Shown: in pieces, positions 9,094-19,319 of the stretch | Layout: each line of letters starts with the position of its first letter | How positions within the stretch are numbered: position 1 is the first letter of the stretch | Origin: Hongsoonwoonella zoysiae | Lineage (GTDB): Bacteria; Pseudomonadota; Alphaproteobacteria; Rhizobiales; Stappiaceae | DNA: 64,000 bases | Direction: 5' to 3' | Assembly (NCBI RefSeq): GCF_013266695.1 | Contig: NZ_JABRXF010000001.1 | Location: forward strand, 2,175,736-2,239,735 | Notes under the pieces: generated by a model | Told to the model about the DNA's origin: nothing | What the model saw: only the letters and a program-made list of their open reading frames with translations | Databases searched by the model: none | Translations under genes and position numbers: made by a program

Positions 9094-10008
9094 TTATCCT
9101 TCGTTGCAGGTCTCCAGGGCAATTCGCGCGGCAAGCCGCGCATTGTTGCGGACTAGCGCTATGTTGGTCTCGAGGCTGCGGCCCCCGGTCAGGTCGAAAA
9201 TGAGCGAAAGTACGAAGGGAGTGACGTCCTTGCCCGAAATGGTGCGCTTGGATGCTTCCTTGAGCGCGGCATCGATGTAGCCTTCCATTTCGCCCGACGG
9301 AATTTCATGCTCCTTCGGGACCGGATTGGCGACCAGCACGCCGCCATGGTCGCCGAAGAGCCGTCGCGTTTGCAGAAGTTTTGCGATCTCCGCTGGGGTT
9401 TCGAGCCGGTAGGGGGCGGGAAGGGCGCTTTCACGCGACCAGAAAGCCGGAAAGCGATCCGTCTTGTAGCCCACCACCGGTACGCCCCTCGTTTCCAGTA
9501 CTTCCAGCGTCTTCGGCAGGTCCAGAAGGGCCTTGGCCCCGGCGGCCACCACGCAAACGGGCGTGCGGGCAAGCTCGTCAAGGTCGGCGGAAATGTCGAA
9601 GCTGTCCCGCGCGCCTCGGTGAACGCCGCCGATGCCCCCTGTCGCGAAGACGGCGATCCCGGCGGCATGGGCGGCCATCATCGTCGCCGCGACCGTCGTC
9701 GAGCCCGGCTGCCCGGTCGCGACCGCAAAGGCGATGTCCACGCGCGAGCATTTCATCACGTGGTCGGCCTTTGCGAGACGCTCCAGCTCTCCATTCGACA
9801 GCCCGATGCGGATTGCGCCGTCAAGAACGGCGATGGTCGCGGGAACCGCTCCTTCCTCTCGAATGTCGGCTTCCACCTGGCGCGCCGTTTCAACGTTTCT
9901 TGGCCAGGGCATGCCGTGGGTGACGATCGTCGATTCAAGCGCGACGACGGCGCCGCCTGCTTCGAGCGCGGCTGAAACCTCGGGCGCAATTTTAAGTATC
10001 TCGTTCAT
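9094..10008 (-). CDS. psuG: Pseudouridine-5'-phosphate glycosidase
   Basis: PsuG splits pseudouridine 5'-phosphate into uracil and ribose 5-phosphate. The 304-aa product contains family hallmarks: ALESTIVTHGMPWPRN near the start, then TVAATMMAAHAAGIAVFATGGIGGVHRG and the GVPVVGYKTD stretch. The ATG at 10008 has GGCAGGA upstream; a longer frame adds 15 residues of no recognisable character. It follows the PfkB kinase gene by about 95 bases on the same strand, and together they make the two-step pseudouridine salvage route. Confidence 0.95.
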   Translation of the reverse strand: MNEILKIAPEVSAALEAGGAVVALESTIVTHGMPWPRNVETARQVEADIREEGAVPATIAVLDGAIRIGLSNGELERLAKADHVMKCSRVDIAFAVATGQPGSTTVAATMMAAHAAGIAVFATGGIGGVHRGARDSFDISADLDELARTPVCVVAAGAKALLDLPKTLEVLETRGVPVVGYKTDRFPAFWSRESALPAPYRLETPAEIAKLLQTRRLFGDHGGVLVANPVPKEHEIPSGEMEGYIDAALKEASKRTISGKDVTPFVLSLIFDLTGGRSLETNIALVRNNARLAARIALETCNEG

Positions 10009-10103
10009 TTCCTGCCTTTCGGGCGGCTTGCATGTTCCGTCATCGACTAGCATTGGACCGGTTATGTCCGGAAGGGTGTGTGGAGGTGATCGGGTTGGAA
10101 AAC

Positions 10104-11048
10104 CTATCCGCGGGCCGATGCGGCCGGATTACGGCAGCGCTCTTCGATCGCGTCCCAGCTCAGGCCGGCGGGTGCGCTGCCCGTTGCCTCCACGGTTATT
10201 GCCGAGGCCGCGAGGCCGGCCTCAAGTGCTGTGCGGTCATCCAGGCCTTTCAACCGGGCGGCAATCCAGCCGGCAATCAGGGCGTCTCCTGCGCCGGTCA
10301 CATCCGCAACCTTTGCCGGGAGAGGGGAAATCGAAAAGCTTTCCCCGTTTATGCAGCAACCGGCAGGGTGGGTGCCATCGGTGACGCAACAGGCTCTTGC
10401 GCCTTGCCTGGCGAGCTTCATGGCGAGGTCAATCGCCTCTTCGCCGGGAGGTGCCCCCATCAGTTGCACCGCTTCCAAGCGGTTGCAAAACAGCATGTCG
10501 AGGCGGGGAAGAATAGCGGCAAGCCTTGCCGCCTTGGCGACAGAGACGGCGTCGGCAACAAGCAGCCTGTCCCCGGTCATGGCGGCAAGCCGCGAGAGCA
10601 CGGCAGCCGGAAGATTCGCGTCGACGAACCAGATATCCGCCGATGAGGCGGCAGCCCTCATATCGTCGAAGAAATCGGACGGGAGGCTGTCCACAATCTC
10701 GCCGTCGATTGCCGCCGCCACAAGAGCGCCATCGGGATCGTGTAATGCGACATAGCGTCCGCTCGGTTTGTCTAGTTCCCTTACGCCGGACACGTCAACT
10801 CCGGCCTGCGCAAGCATCCTCTTCAGCGTTGCACCGGCCTCGTCTTGTCCGATGCAACCTGCCAGGGCACTCGGCACGCCGCATCGCGACAGTGCGCGGC
10901 AGACATTTGCCGCCACGCCACCGGGCGCCTCGCTAAAATCGGAGGGCGTGGAGGTGTCGCGTTCTATCGCCCGCCTGGCCTTGATGATCGTATCCAGGTT
11001 GATCGCGCCGAACGCGGCGACCTTGCAGGGGGATTTTCGGTCGGGCAT
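10104..11048 (-). CDS. psuK: PfkB family kinase, probable pseudouridine kinase
   Basis: This 314-aa protein is a ribokinase-fold sugar kinase. It has an N-terminal FGAINLDTI strand, a GG motif (EAPGGVAANVCRAL) and the PfkB signature DVTGAGDALIAG with the catalytic Asp. Position immediately upstream of psuG points to pseudouridine as substrate: PsuK phosphorylates pseudouridine, then PsuG cleaves it. The family assignment is firm and the substrate is inferred from context. Its start faces the recA promoter region, about 260 bases away. Confidence 0.88.
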   Translation of the reverse strand: MPDRKSPCKVAAFGAINLDTIIKARRAIERDTSTPSDFSEAPGGVAANVCRALSRCGVPSALAGCIGQDEAGATLKRMLAQAGVDVSGVRELDKPSGRYVALHDPDGALVAAAIDGEIVDSLPSDFFDDMRAAASSADIWFVDANLPAAVLSRLAAMTGDRLLVADAVSVAKAARLAAILPRLDMLFCNRLEAVQLMGAPPGEEAIDLAMKLARQGARACCVTDGTHPAGCCINGESFSISPLPAKVADVTGAGDALIAGWIAARLKGLDDRTALEAGLAASAITVEATGSAPAGLSWDAIEERCRNPAASARG

Positions 11049-11169
11049 GAAACTTTCTTGTGCGCTGGGGAAAGCCTGTGCGGAAGCGGGTCATGATTCT
11101 CCTTTTCCGCTCGCGGGTTCAAGCGGCAAGTATCAAATGACCTAACGTAATTTTTGCAATCCACAGATG

Positions 11170-11184
11170 GAACATACGCTGAAC
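11170..11184. promoter_or_regulatory. LexA (SOS) box upstream of recA
   Basis: GAAC-N7-GAAC, the same as GTTC-N7-GTTC on the other strand, is the direct-repeat LexA box known in alphaproteobacteria. It lies about 120 bases before the recA start in an AT-rich promoter region, where LexA would repress recA until DNA damage. Confidence 0.85.
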
Positions 11185-11306
11185 ATATTGATAATTATGT
11201 ATAATTTGCAGAGTGTTATTTCGGCTTTTAATTCAGGAACAAAAAGTGTACAAAAGCTTGGATTGAAACGCCGAGCGCAATCGTGGAATAAGGAGCGGGT
11301 CATTAC

Positions 11307-12371
11307 ATGTCGCAAAGCACACTCCGCCTCGTAGAGGGCAACCAGATGGACAAGACCAAAGCACTCGACGCCGCGCTGTCGCAGATCGAACGCGCCTTCG
11401 GCAAAGGTTCGATCATGCGCCTCGGCCAGGGGCAGGCGGTGGAGGTGCAGACGGTGTCGACAGGCTCGCTCGGCCTCGATATCGCGCTCGGCATCGGCGG
11501 TCTGCCCAAGGGCCGCATCGTAGAAATCTACGGGCCGGAGTCTTCGGGCAAGACCACGCTTGCGCTGCACACGGTTGCGGAAGCCCAGAAGCTGGGCGGG
11601 ATTTGCGCATTCATCGACGCGGAACACGCACTCGACCCGATCTATGCGCGCAAGCTCGGCGTCAATATCGACGACCTGCTGATTTCCCAGCCGGATGCCG
11701 GCGAGCAGGCGCTGGAAATCGCCGATACGCTCGTGCGGTCCGGCGCCATCGACATCCTGGTGATCGACTCTGTCGCCGCGCTCACGCCGAAGGCGGAACT
11801 TGAAGGCGAGATGGGCGACAGCCTGCCCGGCCTGCAGGCGCGGCTCATGAGCCAGGCGCTGCGCAAGCTCACCGGTTCGATCTCGCGTTCCAACTGCATG
11901 GTCATCTTCATCAACCAGATCCGTATGAAGATCGGCGTGATGTTCGGCTCTCCGGAGACGACCACCGGCGGCAATGCCCTGAAGTTCTATGCATCGGTGC
12001 GTCTCGACATTCGCCGTATCGGATCCGTCAAGGACCGTGACGAGGTGGTCGGCAACCAGACGCGCGTAAAGGTGGTGAAAAACAAGCTCGCGCCGCCGTT
12101 CAAGCAGGTCGAATTCGATATCGTTTACGGCGAGGGCGTGTCCAAGATGGGCGAGCTTATCGATCTCGGCGTCAAAGGCGGCATCGTCGAAAAATCGGGC
12201 GCATGGTTCTCCTACAACAGCCAGCGCCTCGGGCAGGGGCGTGAGAACGCCAAGCAGTTCCTGCGGGAGAACCCGGAAGTCGCCGAGGATATCGAACAGG
12301 CTATCCGTCAGAACGCCGGCCTCATCGCGGAGCGGATCACGGATCCCGCCGGGGATGCCGGGGATGCCTGA
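11307..12371 (+). CDS. recA: Recombinase RecA
   Basis: RecA forms filaments on single-stranded DNA, drives homologous recombination and triggers LexA self-cleavage. The 354-aa product has Walker A GPESSGKT at residues 76-83, Walker B ([11 protein letters not shown]), the L2 loop region ([30 protein letters not shown]) and the usual acidic C-terminus. AAGGAG precedes the ATG at a good distance. A LexA box lies upstream, and a strong terminator follows, so it is probably monocistronic. Confidence 0.99.
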   Translation: MSQSTLRLVEGNQMDKTKALDAALSQIERAFGKGSIMRLGQGQAVEVQTVSTGSLGLDIALGIGGLPKGRIVEIYGPESSGKTTLALHTVAEAQKLGGICAFIDAEHALDPIYARKLGVNIDDLLISQPDAGEQALEIADTLVRSGAIDILVIDSVAALTPKAELEGEMGDSLPGLQARLMSQALRKLTGSISRSNCMVIFINQIRMKIGVMFGSPETTTGGNALKFYASVRLDIRRIGSVKDRDEVVGNQTRVKVVKNKLAPPFKQVEFDIVYGEGVSKMGELIDLGVKGGIVEKSGAWFSYNSQRLGQGRENAKQFLRENPEVAEDIEQAIRQNAGLIAERITDPAGDAGDA

Positions 12372-12432
12372 TTTGCGAGCCGGTGGCTGTTTCGCAGGGA
12401 TTGCCTGAGTTTGTGTCGATTGAAATCGAAGA

Positions 12433-12464
12433 GGCCTTGGCGAAAGACGCGCCAGGGCCTTTTT
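12433..12464 (+). terminator. Intrinsic terminator downstream of recA
   Basis: The stem GGCCTTGGCG (12433-12442) pairs over 10 bp, including one G-U, with CGCCAGGGCC (12450-12459). It is followed directly by five T residues. Confidence 0.85.
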
Positions 12465-12651
12465 GCATTCGTGGACTTGCCCTTGGCTGGACAGCTTCAA
12501 GGCCCGCGGATAAAAGGCGAGCAGTGAAATTTGCCTGCCGGAGGCGGGGCGGTGCGAGTTGGCGCGAAACAGGGCAAAGAGCCTTGATCGCCGCCGGGAC
12601 CGGCCGGAATTCCCGCTAACGGCTCCACACACGAAGGTGAAAGAAAGCTCA

Positions 12652-15312
12652 ATGAGCGGTGTAAACGAAATCAGGTCGGCGTTTCTCGACTATTTTGCGA
12701 AGAACGGGCACGAGGTCGTCTCGTCCGGCCCGCTTGTACCGCGCAACGACCCGACGCTGATGTTCACCAACGCCGGAATGGTACAGTTCAAGAACGTCTT
12801 CACGGGTCTTGAAAAGCGTGATTACAGCCGCGCCGCCACCTCGCAAAAGTGCGTGCGCGCAGGCGGCAAGCACAACGACCTGGACAATGTCGGTTACACC
12901 GCGCGCCATCACACTTTCTTCGAAATGCTCGGGAATTTCTCCTTCGGCGATTATTTCAAGGATCGTGCGATCGAGCTTGCCTGGAACCTGATCACAAAGG
13001 AATTCGGCCTTCCCGCGGAACGGCTGCTGGTCACCGTTTATGCCGAAGATGATGAAGCCTTCGATCTCTGGAAAAAGATTGCCGGATTACCCGAAAGCAA
13101 GATCCTGCGTATCCCGACCTCGGACAATTTCTGGGCGATGGGCGATACCGGCCCCTGCGGACCGTGCTCCGAAATCTTCTATGATCACGGCGACCACATA
13201 TGGGGCGGGCCTCCGGGCTCGGCGGAAGAGGATGGTGACCGCTTCATCGAGGTCTGGAACCTCGTTTTCATGCAGTACGAACAATTGGCGGACAAGCGCG
13301 TCGACCTGCCGCGCCCCTCCATCGACACCGGCATGGGGCTTGAGCGTATCGCTGCTGTCCTGCAGGGCGTTCACGACAATTACGACATCGATCTCTTCCG
13401 GGCGCTGATTGCCGCTTCGGAGAACGCGACCGGAGTGGACGCGGAAGGCAAGGCGAAGGCGAGCCACCGTGTGATCGCCGATCATTTGCGTTCGACGAGT
13501 TTCCTGATCGCCGACGGCGTCTTGCCCTCCAACGAGGGGCGCGGCTATGTGTTGCGCCGGATCATGCGCCGCGCCATGCGCCATGCGCATCTTCTCGGCG
13601 CGTGCGACCCTTTGATGTGGAAGCTGGTGCCGGTGCTCGTGCGTGAAATGGGCCGGGCATTCCCCGAACTTGCACGTGCCGAGGCGCTCATCACCGAAAC
13701 GCTAAAGCTTGAGGAAACGCGTTTCCGCAAGACGCTCGAGCGCGGTCTGTCGCTTCTGGACGATGCGACCGGCGAAATGCGCGAAGGCGCTGAGCTCGAC
13801 GGAGAGACCGCCTTCAAGCTCTACGACACATATGGTTTTCCGCTCGATCTGACGCAGGATGCCCTGCGCGCTCGCGGCATTTCCGTCGACACCGAAGGGT
13901 TCAAGACGGCCATGGAGCGGCAGAAGGCGGAAGCGCGTGCCGCCTGGGCCGGATCGGGCGAGGCGGCGACGGATACCGTCTGGTACACAATCAAGGAACG
14001 TGTCGGCGCCACCGAGTTCCTGGGCTATGAGACGGAAACCTCTGAGGGCATCGTCTCCGCGCTCGTCAAGGACGGGGAGGAGGTTTGCGAACTCAAGGCA
14101 GGCGATTCCGGCTTTATCGTCACCAACCAAACGCCGTTTTACGGCGAATCCGGTGGCCAGGTCGGCGATACCGGCATGATGAGCGCCTCCGGCATTCGCA
14201 TCCGTGTGACGGACACGCAAAAGAAGGCGGACGGACTTTTCGTCCACAGCGTCACGGTGGAAGAAGGCACGGTCACGCCCGATCTCGCGGTCGAAATGGA
14301 GGTCGATCATCTCCGCCGAGGCACCATCCGCGCCAATCACTCGGCAACCCACCTTCTGCATGAGGCGCTTCGCGAGGTTCTGGGCACGCATGTGGCGCAG
14401 AAGGGTTCGCTCGTGCAGCCCGACCGGCTCCGGTTCGACTTTTCCCACCCCAAGCCGATCGATGCGGAAGAGCTTCGCGCAGTCGAGGCGATCGCCAACG
14501 AAATCATTCTCCAGAATGCGCCCGTCGAAACGCATCTCATGGAAGTCGACGAGGCGATTGAGCGGGGCGCAATGGCACTTTTCGGCGAGAAATACGGCGA
14601 TGAGGTGCGCGTTGTCTCCATGGGCAGGGCGACCCGGGGCGAAAAGGCGGGCAATACCTATTCGCTGGAGCTATGCGGCGGCACGCATGTGCGCCGTACG
14701 GGCGATATCGGCCTCGTTACGGTCGTCCAGGAAGGGGCGGTTGCCGCCGGCGTTCGGCGCATCGAGGCGCTGACGGGCGAAGCGGCGCGCGATTATCTGG
14801 AAGCTCAGGACAAGCGCCTGCGCAAGGTGGCCGGGCTTCTGAAGGTCACGCCCGCCGATGTCGCGACGCGCGTCGCATCGCTGATCGAGGAACGCCGCAA
14901 GCTGGAGCGCGAACTGGCCGATGCCAGAAAGAAGCTCGCAATGGGTGGCGGCGGCAGCGGCGAGGCGCAGGGTGTGCGCGACGTCGGCGGGGTGAAGTTC
15001 ATGGCCCGCGTTGTGGAAGGCATCAATCCGAAGGACCTCAAGGGTCTTGCCGATGAAGGCAAGGCGAGCCTTGGCTCCGGCGTCGTGGTGCTGATCAGCA
15101 AGGGCGAGGAAAACAAGGCTTCGATTGTGGTCGGCGTATCGAAGGACCTTACCGACCGTATCAGTGCGGTCGATCTGGTGAAGATCGGTTCCGAAGCGCT
15201 CGGCGGGCGCGGAGGTGGCGGTCGCCCCGATATGGCTCAGGCCGGCGGCAGCGACGCCGGCCGGGCGGATGCCGCGGTCGAAGCGATTGCCTCGGCCATT
15301 GCCGGCGATTGA
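12652..15312 (+). CDS. alaS: Alanyl-tRNA synthetase
   Basis: AlaS charges tRNA-Ala and edits mischarged Ser/Gly. The 886-aa product has the class II catalytic domain ([20 protein letters not shown] and [15 protein letters not shown]). The editing domain carries the zinc/editing residues HSATHLLH and [10 protein letters not shown], and the C-terminal oligomerisation (C-Ala) part follows. The start at 12652 ([11 protein letters not shown]) matches the family N-terminus; the frame extends 31 codons further upstream but looks non-coding there. It follows recA as in many rhizobia. Confidence 0.98.
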   Translation: MSGVNEIRSAFLDYFAKNGHEVVSSGPLVPRNDPTLMFTNAGMVQFKNVFTGLEKRDYSRAATSQKCVRAGGKHNDLDNVGYTARHHTFFEMLGNFSFGDYFKDRAIELAWNLITKEFGLPAERLLVTVYAEDDEAFDLWKKIAGLPESKILRIPTSDNFWAMGDTGPCGPCSEIFYDHGDHIWGGPPGSAEEDGDRFIEVWNLVFMQYEQLADKRVDLPRPSIDTGMGLERIAAVLQGVHDNYDIDLFRALIAASENATGVDAEGKAKASHRVIADHLRSTSFLIADGVLPSNEGRGYVLRRIMRRAMRHAHLLGACDPLMWKLVPVLVREMGRAFPELARAEALITETLKLEETRFRKTLERGLSLLDDATGEMREGAELDGETAFKLYDTYGFPLDLTQDALRARGISVDTEGFKTAMERQKAEARAAWAGSGEAATDTVWYTIKERVGATEFLGYETETSEGIVSALVKDGEEVCELKAGDSGFIVTNQTPFYGESGGQVGDTGMMSASGIRIRVTDTQKKADGLFVHSVTVEEGTVTPDLAVEMEVDHLRRGTIRANHSATHLLHEALREVLGTHVAQKGSLVQPDRLRFDFSHPKPIDAEELRAVEAIANEIILQNAPVETHLMEVDEAIERGAMALFGEKYGDEVRVVSMGRATRGEKAGNTYSLELCGGTHVRRTGDIGLVTVVQEGAVAAGVRRIEALTGEAARDYLEAQDKRLRKVAGLLKVTPADVATRVASLIEERRKLERELADARKKLAMGGGGSGEAQGVRDVGGVKFMARVVEGINPKDLKGLADEGKASLGSGVVVLISKGEENKASIVVGVSKDLTDRISAVDLVKIGSEALGGRGGGGRPDMAQAGGSDAGRADAAVEAIASAIAGD

Positions 15313-15390
15313 GCGATACCGCGAACCTGCGACCGGGGGGCTGCCTTTCGGCCCCCAAATCCGTTGTGCGGTAAGGTCGTGAGGCGCCGA

Positions 15391-15519
15391 TCACAAGACC
15401 AGGACCACGGCGACCAGCGCGACCGCTGCCAGCGACATGGAGATAACCAGCACCTTCGTGACGATGTGGTTCCTGGTGGTGGCGCCGCCGCGCACCTTTT
15501 CCGGATCGTATTCGGGCAT
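15391..15519 (-). CDS. 42-residue single-pass membrane protein, unknown function
   Basis: This short gene has a GGAGGA ribosome site eight bases before its ATG at 15519. It encodes 42 residues: a charged N-terminus (MPEYDPEKVRGGATTRN) followed by one long hydrophobic helix (LVISMSLAAVALVAVVLVL) that ends the protein. It stands alone, convergent with alaS. Strong ribosome site, clean topology and the absence of any competing gene support it as real. Function cannot be deduced. Confidence 0.6.
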   Translation of the reverse strand: MPEYDPEKVRGGATTRNHIVTKVLVISMSLAAVALVAVVLVL

Positions 15520-15912
15520 TGGATTCCTCCGTCTCGATTGCCACGGTTTGCAAGCGGCATCGAACGCCCGGAGAATGAGTTTTCTTCATTCCGCGCGGGC
15601 ATGCGTACCGTCTCTCCATTCCCAATAGATGTGGCAGCAGATGGAAGTTGCCATGCCCCCCGACTTTTCACGGCCAGTGAAACACGCCAGAAATGCGTCC
15701 GAAAAGCCCCGGAGGCGTTGGTCGGCGCTGCGCGCGGTGGCGGCAGCTTTCGTGGCATAACCTGTAAGTGCCGCCCCCGACTTGCCATTTATTCGCGCTC
15801 GCCCGACGATGCCGGTTAAGGGGCTGGATGGCGATGCCGATCTTATCCCGGGGACGCTTGCGGGACGGAAACGGGGACGCCGGGTTCAAGCAGGGCTGAT
15901 GCTGGCGGGATC
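15520..15912. other. Gene-free stretch between the 42-aa gene and the channel gene
   Basis: About 390 bases with only overlapping frames that lack ribosome sites or recognisable proteins. It must hold the promoters for both flanking genes. I see no repeat or RNA gene in it. Confidence 0.5.
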
Positions 15913-17217
15913 ATGACGGAAAACTACAAGGCGGCGACGTACAGACTGCTGGAAAAGGGAGTGACCGGAGACCCGTTCGGGCGGCGGGTCAACATGGTGC
16001 TGGTCGCATTCATACTTGCGACCGTGGTGATGGCCTTGCTCGACACTGTGCCGCGGATATCGGCCGAATATGCCCGGCTGTTCGCCCTTGCCGAGGCGGT
16101 GGCGGGCATCGCCTTCCTCACCGAATATCTTGCCAGGCTCTGGGTCGCGGACCTTCATCCGCCGCTGCGCCGTTTCGGGCCTTTCGGAGCGCGGCTTCGC
16201 TACGCGCTACAACCCGGGGCGATCGTGGATTTCCTCGCTGTACTGCCCTTTATTGTCGGTCTTTTCATGTCGGATGCGGCTCTCAAGGCTTTCGTGATCG
16301 TGCGCCTCGTACGTTTCCTGAAGCTTGCCCGATATTCTCCGGCCCTGCGCTCGCTCATCAGCGCGGTCGCCCAGGAACGCCATGCGTTGATCGCCAGTTT
16401 CGTCATTATCTTCGGTGCCGTTCTGGTATCCGCGACGGGCATGTATCTCGTGGAGCGGCACGCGCAGCCGGACAAATTCGGCTCCATTCCGCAGGCGATG
16501 TGGTGGGCGCTGGCCACTCTGACGACAGTTGGTTATGGCGATGTCGTGCCGACAACGGTTATCGGGAAAATGCTGGGCGGTCTTGTCATGCTGATGGGCT
16601 ATGGCCTGTTTGCCTTGCCCATCGGCATCGTGGCGACGGCGTTCGCACGCGAAATCCACTCCCGCGAGTTCGTCGTCACCTGGGCGATGGTGGCGCGAGT
16701 GCCGTTGTTTGAGGATTTGAGGGCAACCGAGATAGCCGATATCGCGAAGCTTCTTCGCGCCGTCACCATAAACACCGGCGAGATTGTTACCGAAAGAGGC
16801 GAGGATGCCGATTGCATGTATTTCATCGCCAATGGCGCGGTCGAGGCGGATTTCGGCCATTCGCGTCTGAAACTCGGGGAAGGGGCGTTCTTCGGCGAGA
16901 TGGCGATGGTGGGGCCGCGCAAGCGCGCGGCGACCGTCACGGCACTGGAGCGTACGGACCTCATGGCGCTGAGCGCCAGCGACCTTGGCGTCCTCATGCA
17001 GCGCCGGCCCGAGCTTGCGGAGCGGATCCTGAAGGAAGCCGAGGAACGTGCCGCCACGACCTTTTATCCAGATATCGACATCGCCGATGAAGAGCTGGAA
17101 CAGGAAGAAGCGGCCTTGTCCGAGACCATTGACCAAACTTCGCAGGCAAACGAGGACGAGCCCGAGCTTTTCACTGAACCCGCATCCGGCGAGGATGAGC
17201 CGGCCGACCGAAGCTGA
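15913..17217 (+). CDS. Voltage-sensor-type potassium channel with cyclic-nucleotide-binding domain
   Basis: The 434-aa product has six membrane segments. S4 carries spaced positive charges (VRLVRFLKLAR, about residues 130-140) and the pore has the potassium selectivity filter TVGYGD at 205-210. After S6 comes a cyclic-nucleotide-binding domain (about 262-375). Its phosphate-binding cassette keeps FFGEMA (Glu329) and the basic/Ala part KRAATV (Arg338), the residues that bind cAMP or cGMP. The layout resembles MloK1 of Mesorhizobium, with an added acidic C-terminal tail of about 55 residues. It is predicted to be a cyclic-nucleotide-modulated K+ channel in the inner membrane. No operon partner is seen. 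Confidence 0.9.
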   Translation: MTENYKAATYRLLEKGVTGDPFGRRVNMVLVAFILATVVMALLDTVPRISAEYARLFALAEAVAGIAFLTEYLARLWVADLHPPLRRFGPFGARLRYALQPGAIVDFLAVLPFIVGLFMSDAALKAFVIVRLVRFLKLARYSPALRSLISAVAQERHALIASFVIIFGAVLVSATGMYLVERHAQPDKFGSIPQAMWWALATLTTVGYGDVVPTTVIGKMLGGLVMLMGYGLFALPIGIVATAFAREIHSREFVVTWAMVARVPLFEDLRATEIADIAKLLRAVTINTGEIVTERGEDADCMYFIANGAVEADFGHSRLKLGEGAFFGEMAMVGPRKRAATVTALERTDLMALSASDLGVLMQRRPELAERILKEAEERAATTFYPDIDIADEELEQEEAALSETIDQTSQANEDEPELFTEPASGEDEPADRS

Positions 17218-17259
17218 TCGGAGGGCGCGGATCGCCCGGTAAAGCTCACCCCTGAAACG

Positions 17260-17285
17260 AAAAGGGCGCCCGCAGGGGGGCGCCC
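17260..17285 (-). terminator. Intrinsic terminator of icd
   Basis: Two copies of GGGCGCCC (17264-17271 and 17278-17285) form an 8-bp stem with a 6-base loop. On the minus strand four T residues follow. It lies 25 bases past the icd stop and could also end the convergent channel transcript. Confidence 0.7.
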
Positions 17286-17310
17286 GATCCGTTCAGACAA
17301 GCGATAAGCT

Positions 17311-18522
17311 TCAGGCCATTGCCTTCTGCAGGTTCTCGTCGATCTTGTCGAGGAAGCCGTTGGTGGTGAGCCACTTCTGGTCCGGGCCGACGAGGAGTGC
17401 GAGATCCTTGGTCATGTGGCCGGATTCCACCGTATCGATGCAGACCTTCTCCAGCGTCGCGGCGAATTTCGCCAGCTCGTCGTTGCCGTCGAGCTTGGCG
17501 CGATGGGCAAGGCCGCGCGTCCAGGCGAAGATCGAGGCGATCGGGTTGGTCGATGTCTCCTCGCCCTTCTGGTGCATGCGGTAGTGGCGCGTCACGGTGC
17601 CGTGGGCGGCTTCCGCTTCTACGGTCTTGCCGTCCGGCGTCATCAGCACGGAGGTCATGAGGCCGAGCGAGCCGAAGCCTTGCGCCACCGTGTCGGACTG
17701 TACGTCACCGTCGTAGTTCTTGCAGGCCCAAACGTAGCCGCCGGACCATTTGAGTGCGGCCGCCACCATGTCGTCGATCAGGCGATGCTCGTACCAGATC
17801 TTGGCGGCCTCGAACTTCTCCTTGAACTCGGCTTCGTAGATTTCCTGGAAAAGGTCCTTGAAACGCCCGTCATAGGCCTTCAGGATCGTGTTCTTCGTGG
17901 AAAGGTAGCAGGGCACCTTGCGGTTCAGCGCGTAATTCATCGAGGCGCGGGCGAAATCGCGGATCGAATCGTCGAGATTGTACATCGCCATGGCGACGCC
18001 CGAGCCTGGTGCCTGGAACACCTCATGCTCGATCTCCTGGCCGTCGTCGCCGACGAACTTGATCGTCAGCTTGCCGGCTCCGGGGAAACGGAAGTCGGTC
18101 GCGCGGTACTGGTCGCCGAAGGCGTGACGGCCGACGATGATTGGCTGCGTCCAGCCCGGTACGAGGCGCGGGACGTTCTTCATGATGATCGGCTCGCGGA
18201 AGATCACGCCACCCAGGATGTTGCGGATCGTGCCGTTCGGCGAGCGGTACATGCGCTTCAGGCCGAATTCCTCTACGCGGGCCTCGTCCGGGGTGATCGT
18301 GGCGCATTTCACGCCGACGCCGTATTGCTTGATCGCATTGGCCGCATCGACGGTGATCTGGTCGTCCGTCTCGTCACGCTTTTCGATGCCGAGGTCGTAG
18401 TATTTCAGGTCGATGTCGAGGTAGGGGTGGATCAGCTTGTCCTTGATGAACTGCCAGATAATCCGCGTCATCTCGTCGCCGTCGAGTTCGACGACCGGAT
18501 TTTCGACCTTGATCTTCGCCAT
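17311..18522 (-). CDS. icd: NADP-dependent isocitrate dehydrogenase
   Basis: Icd oxidises isocitrate to 2-oxoglutarate and CO2 in the TCA cycle, making NADPH. The 403-aa product matches the homodimeric, eukaryote-like NADP-IDH used by rhizobia, starting [20 protein letters not shown]. It has the substrate-binding stretch [14 protein letters not shown] and the metal/catalytic region [20 protein letters not shown]. The nucleotide-binding part follows ([12 protein letters not shown]). Length is standard and the gene is monocistronic, ending at a clear terminator. Confidence 0.98.
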   Translation of the reverse strand: MAKIKVENPVVELDGDEMTRIIWQFIKDKLIHPYLDIDLKYYDLGIEKRDETDDQITVDAANAIKQYGVGVKCATITPDEARVEEFGLKRMYRSPNGTIRNILGGVIFREPIIMKNVPRLVPGWTQPIIVGRHAFGDQYRATDFRFPGAGKLTIKFVGDDGQEIEHEVFQAPGSGVAMAMYNLDDSIRDFARASMNYALNRKVPCYLSTKNTILKAYDGRFKDLFQEIYEAEFKEKFEAAKIWYEHRLIDDMVAAALKWSGGYVWACKNYDGDVQSDTVAQGFGSLGLMTSVLMTPDGKTVEAEAAHGTVTRHYRMHQKGEETSTNPIASIFAWTRGLAHRAKLDGNDELAKFAATLEKVCIDTVESGHMTKDLALLVGPDQKWLTTNGFLDKIDENLQKAMA

Positions 18523-18737
18523 GATGCTGTTGACCTCTCGTTTCGACTGGAACCGGCGCGCATGCGCTGGAGAATTCGTTTCGCCGCCGCTTGCGCTTCG
18601 GAAAATCCGGCGTCGGGCGGCCCTTGCGCGGCCCCTATAGCAAAGGGCGGCGCAAAGGCAAAGCTAGCTGGAAGTCAACAATTCGGCTGAGCGTTGAAAA
18701 TCCGCGATATTTCAGCTCGCGGCGATACAAAAAATTT

Positions 18738-19319
18738 TCAGCCTCTGGCCATCCGCTTGCCGGCAAGCGCTATGGCGATGTAGCTCCACCCGTTGAACGC
18801 GATGGAAAAGCCCGCGAGGATGCCGAGCGCCCATGTGCCGGAAAAAGGGAATTCCGCCCAGATCATGATGCCGGCAAGCAGCGAGATGATGCCGCCGGCG
18901 ACGATCCAGCCCCAGCCGTCGTGCGGCCTTAGGCGAAAGCCGAGGATAAGCTGCGTTATCCCTTGAGCGACGAAAACGGCGGCAACCACCAAGGTCAGCG
19001 CGAATGCGCCGAACACCGGGTTGGCGTAAATCAGAATACCGCCCACGATCGCGACGATGCCGGTGATGAGCTGCCAGAGGAAACCGCCCCATCCCTGAAC
19101 CGAGAAGGATTGCCATACCTGCACGGCACCGCCGATCAGGAGAACGGCCGCGATCACCAGTGCAACGGCGATCGTCGTTGCGAAGGGAAGGGCGATGGCC
19201 ATAAGCCCGCAAATGACGAGCACGATGCCGAGCACAAGAAACCAGGCCCATTTTTCGCGCACGGTCTGCGTCACCTGGGCTACCTGCGCCTGCATGTTTG
19301 CGTCTGCCTGATTTGTCAT
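18738..19319 (-). CDS. HdeD family membrane protein
   Basis: This 193-aa product has six predicted membrane helices in three pairs, with the HdeD pattern of paired helices (LVLGIVLVICGLMAIALPF, GIVAIVGGILIYANPVFG and GIISLLAGIMIWAEFPF). HdeD in Escherichia coli is linked to acid resistance, but most homologues are uncharacterised. The ATG at 19319 is chosen over a GTG at 19328 because the ribosome site AAGGGGGTGG is correctly spaced only for the ATG. Confidence 0.85.
   Translation of the reverse strand: MTNQADANMQAQVAQVTQTVREKWAWFLVLGIVLVICGLMAIALPFATTIAVALVIAAVLLIGGAVQVWQSFSVQGWGGFLWQLITGIVAIVGGILIYANPVFGAFALTLVVAAVFVAQGITQLILGFRLRPHDGWGWIVAGGIISLLAGIMIWAEFPFSGTWALGILAGFSIAFNGWSYIAIALAGKRMARG

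Noticed and set aside
17416-18690. 424-codon open frame on the plus strand
   Set aside because: Antisense to icd, no domain, no ribosome site; a shadow of the real gene's codon bias.
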